The position numbers and the translations under genes are program-made. DNA of 64,000 nt from assembly GCA_028706255.1 (NCBI GenBank), contig JAQWBS010000001.1:263411-327410 (forward strand), read 5' to 3'. Position 1 is the first letter of the stretch. Each line of letters starts with the position of its first letter. Source of the stretch: Alphaproteobacteria bacterium. Lineage in GTDB: Bacteria; Pseudomonadota; Alphaproteobacteria; RF32; CAG-239. A model generated the notes under the pieces. The model made no database searches and was not told the origin of the DNA. It was given only the letters and a program-made list of their open reading frames with translations. Of the stretch, positions 1 to 6,018 are shown piece by piece.

Positions 1-45
1 ACACCAAAAGCCCCTGAGGCATTGGATAAAAAAGAAAGAAAATAA
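1..45 (+). CDS. 3' end of an upstream gene (partial)
   Basis: Reading frame 1 is open from the window edge to a TAA at 43-45 and encodes the tail TPKAPEALDKKERK, a charged hydrophilic sequence typical of a protein C-terminus. A strong hairpin follows 15 bases later, which supports a gene ending here. The product cannot be identified from 14 residues, and a chance open frame is possible. Confidence 0.45.
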   Translation, partial: TPKAPEALDKKERK

Positions 46-60
46 ACATAATCTTTCACA

Positions 61-90
61 AAAACCCCCGCTCATCTGAACGGGGGTTTT
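61..90. terminator. Bidirectional Rho-independent terminator
   Basis: A 10-base perfect stem (AAAACCCCCG/CGGGGGTTTT) closes a 10-base loop, with T-runs on both strands. It lies between the rightward gene tail ending at 45 and the leftward glycosyltransferase ending at 110, so it can serve both. Confidence 0.85.
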
Positions 91-109
91 TATCAAACTA
101 TTTTAACTT

Positions 110-1048
110 TTAAAAACATCCTTTAATCAAACGTCTATATTTAAGATATCTACCAATTTTGTGTCCTCTCCAAGAGAAAAGCCCTTTTTGATTTAAATCT
201 CTCAATTCTTCAGAAAAAGCCTTAAACATAAAAGGTTTGATATCGGAAGAAGCTCTTGTGCATCTTCCAAGTTGATGTTTTAAGATAATGGGCATAAAAT
301 CTTTTATCAAAAAACGAAGTTCTTTTTTTCTGTCTTTATATCTCTCATAAAGATAGCTTATGCCTTGATGATAATCTTTTATTTGTTTAACCGAAGCTTT
401 TTGATTGGAAATTGAATCAATGTTTTTAGTATATAAATAAAGAGGAATATTTGTCACAACAGACTTAGGATGCTTAAGTAAAACAGCATAAGTGTGAGGA
501 TAATCCTCAAAATGAATATTAGGAATAAATTCTATTCCATGTAATAATTCTTTTTTATAAAGCTTTGTACAAGCACTTACAGGAACCCTATACTTTCCTG
601 AGCAACCACAAAACAAAGGCTTATTTGTTACCTTATATTTTATTTTAGAAAGATTAAAATTCTTATTTGGAATTTCAATCCCATCTGAATCGGCATAATC
701 AATTGTCACTAAATCTGCTGAATGTTTTTGTGAAAGAGTATGTAAAATTTCCAATGTTTGAGGCTGAATAGCATCATCAGAATCTAGGAAGTAAATATAT
801 TCTCCCTTTGCAGATAACACCCCATTATTTCTTGCAACAGATAAACCCCCATTTCTTTGAGTTATAATTTTAACTCTATCATCTTTGGCAGCAAATTTAT
901 TTAAAATTTTGCCACTGCAATCAACAGAACCATCATTTACACAGATAATTTCAAAATCATCAAAGGTTTGGGCAAGAACGGAATCTAAACAACGAGAAAG
1001 ATATTTTTCAACATTATAAACAGGAACGATTATAGAAATTTTTGGCAT
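110..1048 (-). CDS. Family 2 glycosyltransferase
   Basis: 312 residues. The N-terminal GT-A domain (about residues 1-110) is typical of GT2: ISIIVPVYNVEKYL at the start, VNDGSVD near 40, and the metal/nucleotide-sugar-binding DSDD near residue 90. The rest is variable acceptor-side sequence with a basic C-terminus. It probably transfers a sugar from a nucleotide donor during surface polysaccharide or lipopolysaccharide synthesis at the cytoplasmic face of the inner membrane; donor and acceptor cannot be read from sequence. ATG 1048 has a G-rich ribosome site (GGGGG) about 6 bases upstream. A terminator hairpin of a structured RNA lies only 20 bases upstream, so the gene may be expressed by read-through or under leader control. 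Confidence 0.85.
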   Translation of the reverse strand: MPKISIIVPVYNVEKYLSRCLDSVLAQTFDDFEIICVNDGSVDCSGKILNKFAAKDDRVKIITQRNGGLSVARNNGVLSAKGEYIYFLDSDDAIQPQTLEILHTLSQKHSADLVTIDYADSDGIEIPNKNFNLSKIKYKVTNKPLFCGCSGKYRVPVSACTKLYKKELLHGIEFIPNIHFEDYPHTYAVLLKHPKSVVTNIPLYLYTKNIDSISNQKASVKQIKDYHQGISYLYERYKDRKKELRFLIKDFMPIILKHQLGRCTRASSDIKPFMFKAFSEELRDLNQKGLFSWRGHKIGRYLKYRRLIKGCF

Positions 1049-1068
1049 AGAACCCCCAATTTAGACAT

Positions 1069-1093
1069 AAAAAAACCACCTAAACTAGGTGGT
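1069..1093 (-). terminator. Terminator of the candidate structured RNA
   Basis: On the minus strand an 8-bp stem (ACCACCTA/TAGGTGGT) is followed by seven T. It ends about 20 bases before the start codon of the glycosyltransferase at 1048. Confidence 0.8.
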
Positions 1094-1112
1094 CGGAGAG
1101 TTCACAAAACAT

Positions 1113-1130
1113 ACTTAACAAAATGTTCCT
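1113..1130. repeat. 18-bp direct repeat, copy 1
   Basis: ACTTAACAAAATGTTCCT occurs here and exactly again at 1460-1477. Copy 1 is inside the candidate structured RNA. Each copy holds a small inverted repeat (AACA/TGTT). Confidence 0.7.
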
Positions 1131-1334
1131 TTAAGTCTTTAAAGTAAAAACCTCTGAACATACACTTAAAGCTCCCCGACCGTAAGTCGGGGATATATTG
1201 CCAAATATATATATTAAAAATATATACATCAAACTAACGATGCTATATCTTAGGCACCGTGTTAAGTTAAAGAGCTTGTGAAGGCTCCGCGCCCAGTTCA
1301 GGACACTACTGATTGAATGAGTCCAACCAATGGA

Positions 1335-1365
1335 ATTATAATATATCACCTTAAGTTCAAGTCAA
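1335..1365 (-). promoter_or_regulatory. Promoter of the candidate structured RNA
   Basis: On the minus strand TTGACT (1360-1365) is followed by TATTAT with 16-base spacing (1338-1343), or by a perfect TATAAT (1335-1340) with 19-base spacing. Transcription would start near 1328. Confidence 0.6.
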
Positions 1366-1459
1366 GATGTTTTGAGTTTCCCCAAAAACTATTTTTATCC
1401 CCCTCTTCATCCATTTATATATTGACATTTTTAAATGCAACCTATATTAGAAAACTCTA

Positions 1460-1477
1460 ACTTAACAAAATGTTCCT
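1460..1477. repeat. 18-bp direct repeat, copy 2
   Basis: Exact second copy of the element at 1113-1130, located between the terminator of the 1601-2365 gene and the structured-RNA promoter. Confidence 0.7.
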
Positions 1478-1501
1478 CTTTTTGTTTTTAAAAACAGGAA
1501 A

Positions 1502-1534
1502 AAGGTCATATCTCTTCACAAAAGATATGACCTT
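1502..1534 (-). terminator. Terminator downstream of the first peptidoglycan-binding-like gene
   Basis: A 12-bp perfect stem (AAGGTCATATCT/AGATATGACCTT) is followed on the minus strand by a T-rich tract. It ends the leftward accessory array. Confidence 0.85.
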
Positions 1535-1600
1535 CTCTAAACTTTGACTATCTCAACTTAAGAACAAAAGAATATGGCTTTTAGAATATATAACTTTTTA

Positions 1601-2365
1601 TTATCCAAACAGTTTGGATAGAACATCAGACACGCCAAAGTCAAACATAGCCTCTTTGGTACGAGAAGTGGTTTTAACCCCTAAATCTCCATCAACTTTT
1701 AGTGCAGGAGAATAATCATAGGAATTATTCAATCCTGTTTGCAAAGCTGAAACATCTGAATTTTTGGAAGACATAGATTCTGAAATTTTATCAAATCCCT
1801 CACCAACACTCAAACCATCTTTCGTCTTTGCCTCAACACGCTCAGAGGCTATTGAAGTTTTAGCAACTGGTTGGACTTGTCTTCCCGTTGCATCAACTGA
1901 ACTTTCTTTGCCATAAACTTCCTCATTCCAAGAAGATATTTTATTATTAAGTTTTTGATTTAAATTCTTATCTTTACTCTCAAACCAAGTGTATCTTGAC
2001 GTATCCTTAATTTCTTGCGCTGTAATATCCTTATTCTTCTTATATAAGATATCCTCATGCTCGTTATTATTTAATTTAAATTTTTCCTTAAACCTTTCTC
2101 GTAAATTTTTATTCCGCCACTCTTTCTCCCTTTTTGACTCTTCCTCTTTTTCAAGAGATTCCTGCCTTTCCTTTTCAAACCTATCTCGAAAGGGTATCGA
2201 TGATTTTGCTTTTTCTTCCAATCGTTTAAGTTCCTTTTCATCTTGCCCACCTAGATTTATATAATTTAGTGCATGATTATCAAAATCTAATATCCTTTTT
2301 ACTGAAAGAGAGTTTTCAACTGCTGCACTGTTATTGACACTATTTGCTATTTTTCTTACATCCAT
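1601..2365 (-). CDS. Putative peptidoglycan-binding-domain protein, cassette 1
   Basis: 254 residues, function unknown. There is no signal peptide or membrane segment. Residues about 55-110 are extremely charged (E/K/R) and probably helical or coiled-coil. The C-terminus holds a short peptidoglycan-binding-like module: ALQTGLNN, then LKVDGDLGVKT and TKEAM, the pattern of PGBD-1 helices around a VDGDxGxKT turn. It ends in the tail VSDVLSKLFG, shared with the paralog at 3078-3803. From about residue 68 the two paralogs are nearly identical, while the N-terminal parts differ strongly. ATG 2365 has a GGAG site (2374-2377). A terminator hairpin lies between the upstream ankyrin gene and this start. 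I infer a partner of the ankyrin protein, perhaps an effector or cell-wall-associated factor, but nothing proves toxicity or secretion. Confidence 0.7.
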   Translation of the reverse strand: MDVRKIANSVNNSAAVENSLSVKRILDFDNHALNYINLGGQDEKELKRLEEKAKSSIPFRDRFEKERQESLEKEEESKREKEWRNKNLRERFKEKFKLNNNEHEDILYKKNKDITAQEIKDTSRYTWFESKDKNLNQKLNNKISSWNEEVYGKESSVDATGRQVQPVAKTSIASERVEAKTKDGLSVGEGFDKISESMSSKNSDVSALQTGLNNSYDYSPALKVDGDLGVKTTSRTKEAMFDFGVSDVLSKLFG

Positions 2366-2383
2366 TTTGTTTTCTCCATAAAA

Positions 2384-2407
2384 AAAAGAGAACCTGAATT
2401 CTCTTTT
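2384..2407 (-). terminator. Intra-cassette terminator 1
   Basis: Stem AAAAGAGAA/TTCTCTTTT with a T-run on the minus strand sits between the ankyrin stop (2430) and the ribosome site of the next gene (2365). Equivalent hairpins occur in the other two cassettes. Confidence 0.75.
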
Positions 2408-2429
2408 TGCTAATTAGTTAATTATTTGA

Positions 2430-3011
2430 TTAATATAGTTTTAGTAGTTCTTTATTTCTTTTTTGTTGAGACACCCAATTGTTATCTTCACATTCCTTAA
2501 AATTTGCCAACAATTTTTTTTCTTGTGGATCACCACTTAGCGTCGCCCCTCTATCAACGAGAAGTTTAGAACTTTCACAGTCTCTTATTTGTAAAGCAAC
2601 CGCCAAAGGCTTAAACTTGTCATTCAGTAAAAGATTAACATCAGCACCATTATCTATCAAAAAATTTATCAATTTCTGATCATGCAAAAAAATGGCATGA
2701 AAAAGAGGCGTAAAACTCTCATTTCTTCCCTGATTAACACTAAAGCCTTTTTTAATAAGAAACGTTAGAAAATTATAATCAATGGCGTTTCTTTTTCTCA
2801 TAACATATTCACTTACTAAATTTAGTTTAGGATAAAGGTTATTTGGATCAACGTCTTTTTCTTCAACAAAGAAGGTTATTGCATCTCTATCTTGAGAAAA
2901 AAATGCTGAAATTAAACCTATTCTATCTTTTACTATAAAATATAAAACACCAAGGGCTATAACTAGAATCCCAAGGACAATCCCTAAAATTTTCAATATC
3001 TTTTTCAACAT
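2430..3011 (-). CDS. Membrane-anchored ankyrin-repeat protein, cassette 1
   Basis: 193 residues. The N-terminus MLKKILKILGIVLG continues into a hydrophobic segment (about residues 5-27) that would anchor the protein in the inner membrane. The rest is soluble, with degenerate ankyrin repeats: ESFTPLFHAIFLHDQKLINFL followed by IDNGADVN (near 104-132), then FKPLAVAL with LLVDRGATL. With a Lys-rich N-terminus the ankyrin domain is probably periplasmic (inferred). The first 13 residues are almost the same in the three paralogs at 2430, 3865 and 4682, while the ankyrin surface differs, as expected for partner-specific binding such as immunity or inhibitor proteins. It is the first gene of its cassette, behind the conserved promoter block at 3029-3060. 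Confidence 0.75.
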   Translation of the reverse strand: MLKKILKILGIVLGILVIALGVLYFIVKDRIGLISAFFSQDRDAITFFVEEKDVDPNNLYPKLNLVSEYVMRKRNAIDYNFLTFLIKKGFSVNQGRNESFTPLFHAIFLHDQKLINFLIDNGADVNLLLNDKFKPLAVALQIRDCESSKLLVDRGATLSGDPQEKKLLANFKECEDNNWVSQQKRNKELLKLY

Positions 3012-3028
3012 AACTTTTCCACTTAAAG

Positions 3029-3060
3029 TTTATAATACAATTAAGTTATCTTAATTCTAG
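3029..3060 (-). promoter_or_regulatory. Conserved promoter/inverted repeat upstream of ankyrin gene 1
   Basis: The inverted repeat AATTAAGTTATCTTAATT (3039-3056, 7-bp arms, 4-base centre) lies directly upstream of a -10-like TATTAT on the minus strand (3032-3037). The sequence from the ankyrin start codon back through the repeat is almost identical in three places (here, 4451-4484 and 5269-5301), which argues for shared regulation. A repressor site between -35 and -10 is an inference. Confidence 0.6.
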
Positions 3061-3077
3061 ACATTAAACAATAAAAA

Positions 3078-3803
3078 TCAGCCAAACAGTTTGGATAGAA
3101 CATCAGACACGCCAAAGTCAAACATAGCTTCTTTGGTACGAGAAGTGGTTTTAGGTCCTAAGTCACCATCAATTTTTAGTGCAGGAGAATAATCATAAGA
3201 ATTATTCAATCCTGTTTGTAAAGCTGAAACATCTACATTTTTAGAAGACATAGATTCTGAAATTTTATCAAATCCTTCTCCAACGCTCAAACCATCTTTG
3301 GTCTTTGCTTCAACACGTTTAGAGGCTAGTGAAGTTTTAGCAACCGGTTGAACCTGCCTTCCCGTTGCATCAACTGAGCTTTCTTTTCCATAAACATCCT
3401 CATTCCACGAAGAAACTTTGTTATTAAGCTTTTGATTTAAATTCTTATCTTTACTCTCAAACCAAGTGTATCTCGAAGTATCCTTAATTTCCCCCTCTGT
3501 GATATCCTTATTCTTCTTATATAAGATATCCTCATGTTCATTATTGTTTAATTTAAATTTTTCCTTGAATCTTTCTCGTAAACTTTTATTCCGCCACTCC
3601 TTCTCCCTTTTTTTCTCTTCCTCTTTTTCAAGAGATTCTTGATTATCATAATAAAATGGATTAATTTTTTTTGCTCTATTCAAAGCCTTATTATAATCTT
3701 CTTTAGTAGCATTTTCTCCTTTATCAAAAAGTTTACTTCCATCATCAAAATCCATAAATTTTCTTGTACTTTTTAGTACCTTTCTCTCAATATCAAATAC
3801 CAT
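3078..3803 (-). CDS. Putative peptidoglycan-binding-domain protein, cassette 2
   Basis: 241 residues from ATG 3803, preferred over an upstream in-frame start at 3863 because AAAGGG lies about 8 bases ahead of it and the same arrangement recurs in cassette 3. The N-terminal 55 residues differ from the 1601-2365 paralog. From QESLEKEEE onward the two are nearly identical: a charged helical region, the central VDATGRQVQPVAKTS stretch, then a peptidoglycan-binding-like module (ALQTGLNN, LKIDGDLGPKT) and the tail VSDVLSKLFG. No signal peptide. A terminator hairpin (3823-3849) separates it from the ankyrin gene just upstream. Function is unknown; pairing with the ankyrin gene suggests they act together. 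Confidence 0.7.
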   Translation of the reverse strand: MVFDIERKVLKSTRKFMDFDDGSKLFDKGENATKEDYNKALNRAKKINPFYYDNQESLEKEEEKKREKEWRNKSLRERFKEKFKLNNNEHEDILYKKNKDITEGEIKDTSRYTWFESKDKNLNQKLNNKVSSWNEDVYGKESSVDATGRQVQPVAKTSLASKRVEAKTKDGLSVGEGFDKISESMSSKNVDVSALQTGLNNSYDYSPALKIDGDLGPKTTSRTKEAMFDFGVSDVLSKLFG

Positions 3804-3822
3804 TTTTTTCCCTTTAAAAATA

Positions 3823-3849
3823 AAAGAGAGGCTCTTATAGCCTCTCTTT
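3823..3849 (-). terminator. Intra-cassette terminator 2
   Basis: An 11-bp perfect stem (AAAGAGAGGCT/AGCCTCTCTTT) is followed on the minus strand by TTTTATTTTT, between the ankyrin stop (3865) and the AAAGGG ribosome site of the gene starting at 3803. Confidence 0.8.
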
Positions 3850-3864
3850 AAATTATTATTCACA

Positions 3865-4434
3865 TTATTTAAAAATTAATTTAGCATCACCAGAAACCCA
3901 GTCATATTTCTTGCAAATATTAATCCAGTTTTTTAGTTTTTCCTGACTTTTATCTTCATCCAGTGTTGCACCTTTATCTATTAAAAACTTGGACATGTCA
4001 CAATTATATAAACGCAATGCACCACCCAACGGGGTTATCCCTTTTTTATTAGAAAAGTTAATATCCATTTTTTTGTCCTTAATCAACAACTCAACTAAGT
4101 CTTTTCTATCAAGCAAAACAGCTGAAAGAAGAGGTGTTAAATCTCCTGTTGGATTGATATTCGGGTTAACCCCTTTATCTAATAAAAATCTTACAAACTC
4201 GATATCAACCTTTTCTCTGTAATTAGCCATATAGACTTGAATATAATTTCCAAGATAAACATTATTAGGATCAATTTTTTTCTCATCAACATAATAACTA
4301 AAAGATTCTTTATCCTCATCAGTAATCGCAACAATTAGAGATATTTCATCACGAACTAAATAATACAAAACACCAACTGCCATAATCATTACAACAAGGA
4401 CAATTCCTAAAATTTTCAATATCTTTTTCAACAT
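3865..4434 (-). CDS. Membrane-anchored ankyrin-repeat protein, cassette 2
   Basis: 189 residues, paralog of 2430-3011 and 4682-5251. MLKKILKILGIVLVVMIMAVGVL gives a single N-terminal membrane anchor, followed by ankyrin-type helices: FVRFLLDKGVNPN, LTPLLSAVLLDRKDLVELLI, ITPLGGALRLYNCDMSKFLIDKG. It ends with the shared WVS near the C-terminus (CKKYDWVSGDAK). It probably presents the ankyrin surface on the outer side of the inner membrane (inferred) and follows its own copy of the promoter/inverted-repeat block. Sequence differences among paralogs concentrate in the repeat surfaces. Confidence 0.75.
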   Translation of the reverse strand: MLKKILKILGIVLVVMIMAVGVLYYLVRDEISLIVAITDEDKESFSYYVDEKKIDPNNVYLGNYIQVYMANYREKVDIEFVRFLLDKGVNPNINPTGDLTPLLSAVLLDRKDLVELLIKDKKMDINFSNKKGITPLGGALRLYNCDMSKFLIDKGATLDEDKSQEKLKNWINICKKYDWVSGDAKLIFK

Positions 4435-4450
4435 AACTTTTCCACTTAAA

Positions 4451-4484
4451 GTTTATAATATAATTAAGTTATCTTAATTTTAGT
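4451..4484 (-). promoter_or_regulatory. Conserved promoter/inverted repeat upstream of ankyrin gene 2
   Basis: Second copy of the block: inverted repeat at 4462-4479 next to a -10-like TATTAT on the minus strand, followed by the same leader up to the ankyrin ATG at 4434. Confidence 0.6.
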
Positions 4485-4500
4485 GATTTAACAATATAAA

Positions 4501-4606
4501 TCAGCCAAACAGTTTGAATATAACGTCGGACACTCCCAAATCCTTTCCCAAAATTTCCAAGCCTTGGAATTCTATCACTAATATGTTTTTTATTATTTTC
4601 ACTCAT
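4501..4606 (-). pseudogene. Degenerate remnant of a peptidoglycan-binding-like gene, cassette 3
   Basis: The position expected for the third partner gene holds only about 106 bases. ATG 4606 keeps an upstream AAGGG and encodes MSENNKKHISDRIPRLGNFG. About 60 bases into the frame, a +1 shift enters the frame encoding KDLGVSDVIFKLFG and a stop at 4501-4503. That tail matches the VSDVLSKLFG ends of the two intact paralogs. The middle of the gene is gone, so this is a deleted and frameshifted relic. The downstream sequence matches that after the intact genes. Confidence 0.75.
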
Positions 4607-4629
4607 TTATTTTTTCCCTTTAAAATAAA

Positions 4630-4654
4630 AATAGAGATGAAAATCATCTCTATT
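4630..4654 (-). terminator. Intra-cassette terminator 3
   Basis: An 11-bp perfect stem (AATAGAGATGA/TCATCTCTATT) with a T-rich tail on the minus strand, between the third ankyrin gene and the partner remnant. Position matches the other two cassettes. Confidence 0.8.
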
Positions 4655-4681
4655 TAGGTTGTTACATTATATAGCTAAATG

Positions 4682-5251
4682 CTATTCTAAAATTATTTTG
4701 TTATCACTAGAAACCCATTTGTTGTTTTTACACTTTTCTAGCCTATATTCCATCAGATCTTGGCTCTTACCTGCTTGTAAGCTTAATCCTTTATCTATTA
4801 GAATTTTTGCAATTTCACAATTAGAAAAGACAAGAGCAACGCCTAAAGGATTCATATTTTTATAATTAATAACATTAAGGTCTGCACCATTTTCAATATA
4901 AAGCTTAACAATTTCAAGATTATCAAGTAAGAATGAATAGGTCAAAGGTGTTGCTATTTTTCTTTGCTTATAATTTGGATCAATTCCTTTATCTAGCATA
5001 TACTTCACAAACTCGGGCTTACTTTCTTTCTTATAAACAACTAAGTATAGATCATGTAAATTGAACCAAGCATATAAATCATTCGGATTAAACCCTTTTT
5101 CATCTATGTAATATGCTAAAGTATCCTTATCTTCATCAATTACAGCGTTCATAACCGTAATCTGGTCATTTAACAAATAACGTAAAAATCCTAAAGCGAC
5201 AATCATCACAACAAAGACAATTCCTAAAATTTTCAATATCTTTTTCAACAT
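4682..5251 (-). CDS. Membrane-anchored ankyrin-repeat protein, cassette 3
   Basis: 189 residues. N-terminal anchor MLKKILKILGIVFVVMIVALGFL, then ankyrin-type repeats (FVKYMLDKGIDPN, ATPLTYSFLLDNLEIVKLYIENGADLN, MNPLGVALVFSNCEIAKILIDKG) and the family C-terminus with WVSSDNK. Its partner gene downstream is reduced to a remnant, yet this frame is intact. An immunity-type gene kept after loss of its cognate partner would look like this (inference). It is the promoter-proximal gene of the third cassette. Confidence 0.75.
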   Translation of the reverse strand: MLKKILKILGIVFVVMIVALGFLRYLLNDQITVMNAVIDEDKDTLAYYIDEKGFNPNDLYAWFNLHDLYLVVYKKESKPEFVKYMLDKGIDPNYKQRKIATPLTYSFLLDNLEIVKLYIENGADLNVINYKNMNPLGVALVFSNCEIAKILIDKGLSLQAGKSQDLMEYRLEKCKNNKWVSSDNKIILE

Positions 5252-5268
5252 AACTTTTCCACTTAAAG

Positions 5269-5301
5269 TTTATAATATAATTAAGTTATCTTAATTTTAG
5301 A
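5269..5301 (-). promoter_or_regulatory. Conserved promoter/inverted repeat upstream of ankyrin gene 3
   Basis: Third copy of the block: inverted repeat at 5279-5296 beside the TATTAT -10-like element on the minus strand. Confidence 0.6.
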
Positions 5302-5314
5302 CATTAAACAATAA

Positions 5315-5342
5315 AAAACTCAGCTATTTCTAACTGAGTTTT
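5315..5342 (-). terminator. Terminator at the edge of the cassette array
   Basis: A 9-bp stem (AAAACTCAG/CTGAGTTTT) with a T-run on the minus strand. No leftward gene lies upstream of it now (the next gene, hslV, runs rightward), so it may be left from a deleted cassette or simply insulate the array. Confidence 0.65.
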
Positions 5343-5392
5343 AAAGACACTTATCCCTAGTGACAAAGAACATTTATCATAAAGCCTCTAAC

Positions 5393-5455
5393 TTGTCAAG
5401 GATTTTATTCCTAATATATAACCCTTGCAATCCCTAAAGAGAATACCTAAATTAA
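5393..5455 (+). promoter_or_regulatory. Promoter region of hslVU
   Basis: Two overlapping candidates. A sigma-70-like pair is TTGTCA near 5393 with TATATA 16 bases later. A heat-shock (RpoH-like) pair is CTTG at 5424-5427, an 18-base spacer, then CCTAAAT at 5446-5452, close to the alphaproteobacterial CTTG-N17/18-CYTATNT pattern. hslVU is commonly in the heat-shock regulon, so the second is plausible but unproven. Confidence 0.45.
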
Positions 5456-5487
5456 AGCTAAGAATAAAAAACATTTAAGGAAATGAA

Positions 5488-6018
5488 ATGACAACAATAT
5501 TATGCGTGAGAAAAGGTGATGAAGTTGTTCTTGCTGGAGACGGTCAAGCAACACTTGGTGAATCTGTCGTTTTTAAATCGAAGTCTGTCAAAGTTCGTCG
5601 CATTGGCAATGGTAATATTATTGCCGGATTCGCAGGTTCTGCGGCTGATGGCATGACCCTCATTGAAAGACTAGAAGGTAAACTTGAAAAACACGCCAAC
5701 CAACTCAAAAGAGCTGCCGTGGAATTAGCGAAAGATTGGCGAATGGATAAATATCTTCGCCAACTTCAAGCTTATATGATTGTTGCCGACAAAGACACAT
5801 CTCTTGTGCTTTCAGGAAATGGCGAAGTCATGGAGCCAGACGATGGGATCATTGGCATTGGCAGTGGTGGAAATTATGCCATGGCTGCGGCAAAAGCCCT
5901 TTTTGAAAGCGAATTAAGTGCTGAAGAAATCGCTCAGAAATCGCTTAAAATTGCTGGCGACATTGACATCTTCACCAACCATAATGTGATTATTGAAAAG
6001 GTAGGAAAAAATGACTAA
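5488..6018 (+). CDS. hslV: ATP-dependent protease subunit HslV (ClpQ)
   Basis: 176 residues, usual length. It forms the double-hexamer proteolytic chamber that degrades unfolded proteins fed by HslU in the cytoplasm. The N-terminus [20 protein letters not shown] matches the family; removal of Met exposes the catalytic Thr2. The family GxG-type stretch and Lys-rich segment ([20 protein letters not shown]) follow. AAGGAA lies just before ATG. It overlaps hslU by 8 bases, so the two are translationally coupled. Confidence 0.97.
   Translation: MTTILCVRKGDEVVLAGDGQATLGESVVFKSKSVKVRRIGNGNIIAGFAGSAADGMTLIERLEGKLEKHANQLKRAAVELAKDWRMDKYLRQLQAYMIVADKDTSLVLSGNGEVMEPDDGIIGIGSGGNYAMAAAKALFESELSAEEIAQKSLKIAGDIDIFTNHNVIIEKVGKND

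Larger units (their letters stand above)
1069..1328 (-). ncRNA. Candidate structured RNA or long regulatory leader
   Basis: About 260 bases on the minus strand lie between a promoter (1335-1365) and a terminator (1069-1093), with no convincing coding frame; the only open frame is low-complexity and spans the structure. The 5' end GGTTGGA can pair perfectly, allowing G-U, with TCCGACC just before the terminator, closing the molecule. Inside are a strong hairpin with 8-bp C-rich/G-rich arms around 1172-1191, a GAGC/GCTC hairpin near 1272-1287, a GGTGC/GCATC pairing and an AT-rich hairpin. A closed, independently terminated RNA could be a 6S-like or other small RNA, or a cis-acting leader of the glycosyltransferase. 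I could not match it to the conserved cores of RNase P, SRP, tmRNA or 6S. Confidence 0.5.
1366..1600. other. Intergenic stretch with terminator and second repeat copy
   Basis: No convincing gene. It holds the second 18-bp repeat copy (1460-1477), a terminator for the leftward gene ending at 1601 (1502-1534), and otherwise AT-rich sequence. Confidence 0.6.

Noticed and set aside
1069-1328. tmRNA, SRP RNA or RNase P RNA
   Set aside because: No GTTCRANYC T-loop before a CCA end, no SRP GGAA/GCAG core and no RNase P conserved regions; 6S RNA remains possible but its core was not recognised.
1131-1349. 72-residue open frame on the minus strand
   Set aside because: It overlaps strong hairpins of the candidate RNA, has odd composition (Ile/Tyr/Ser-rich), no ribosome site and no family resemblance; treated as chance.
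1601-5251. Prophage lysis cassette
   Set aside because: No holin, endolysin catalytic motif, tail or capsid genes are present; only a peptidoglycan-binding-like module suggests it.
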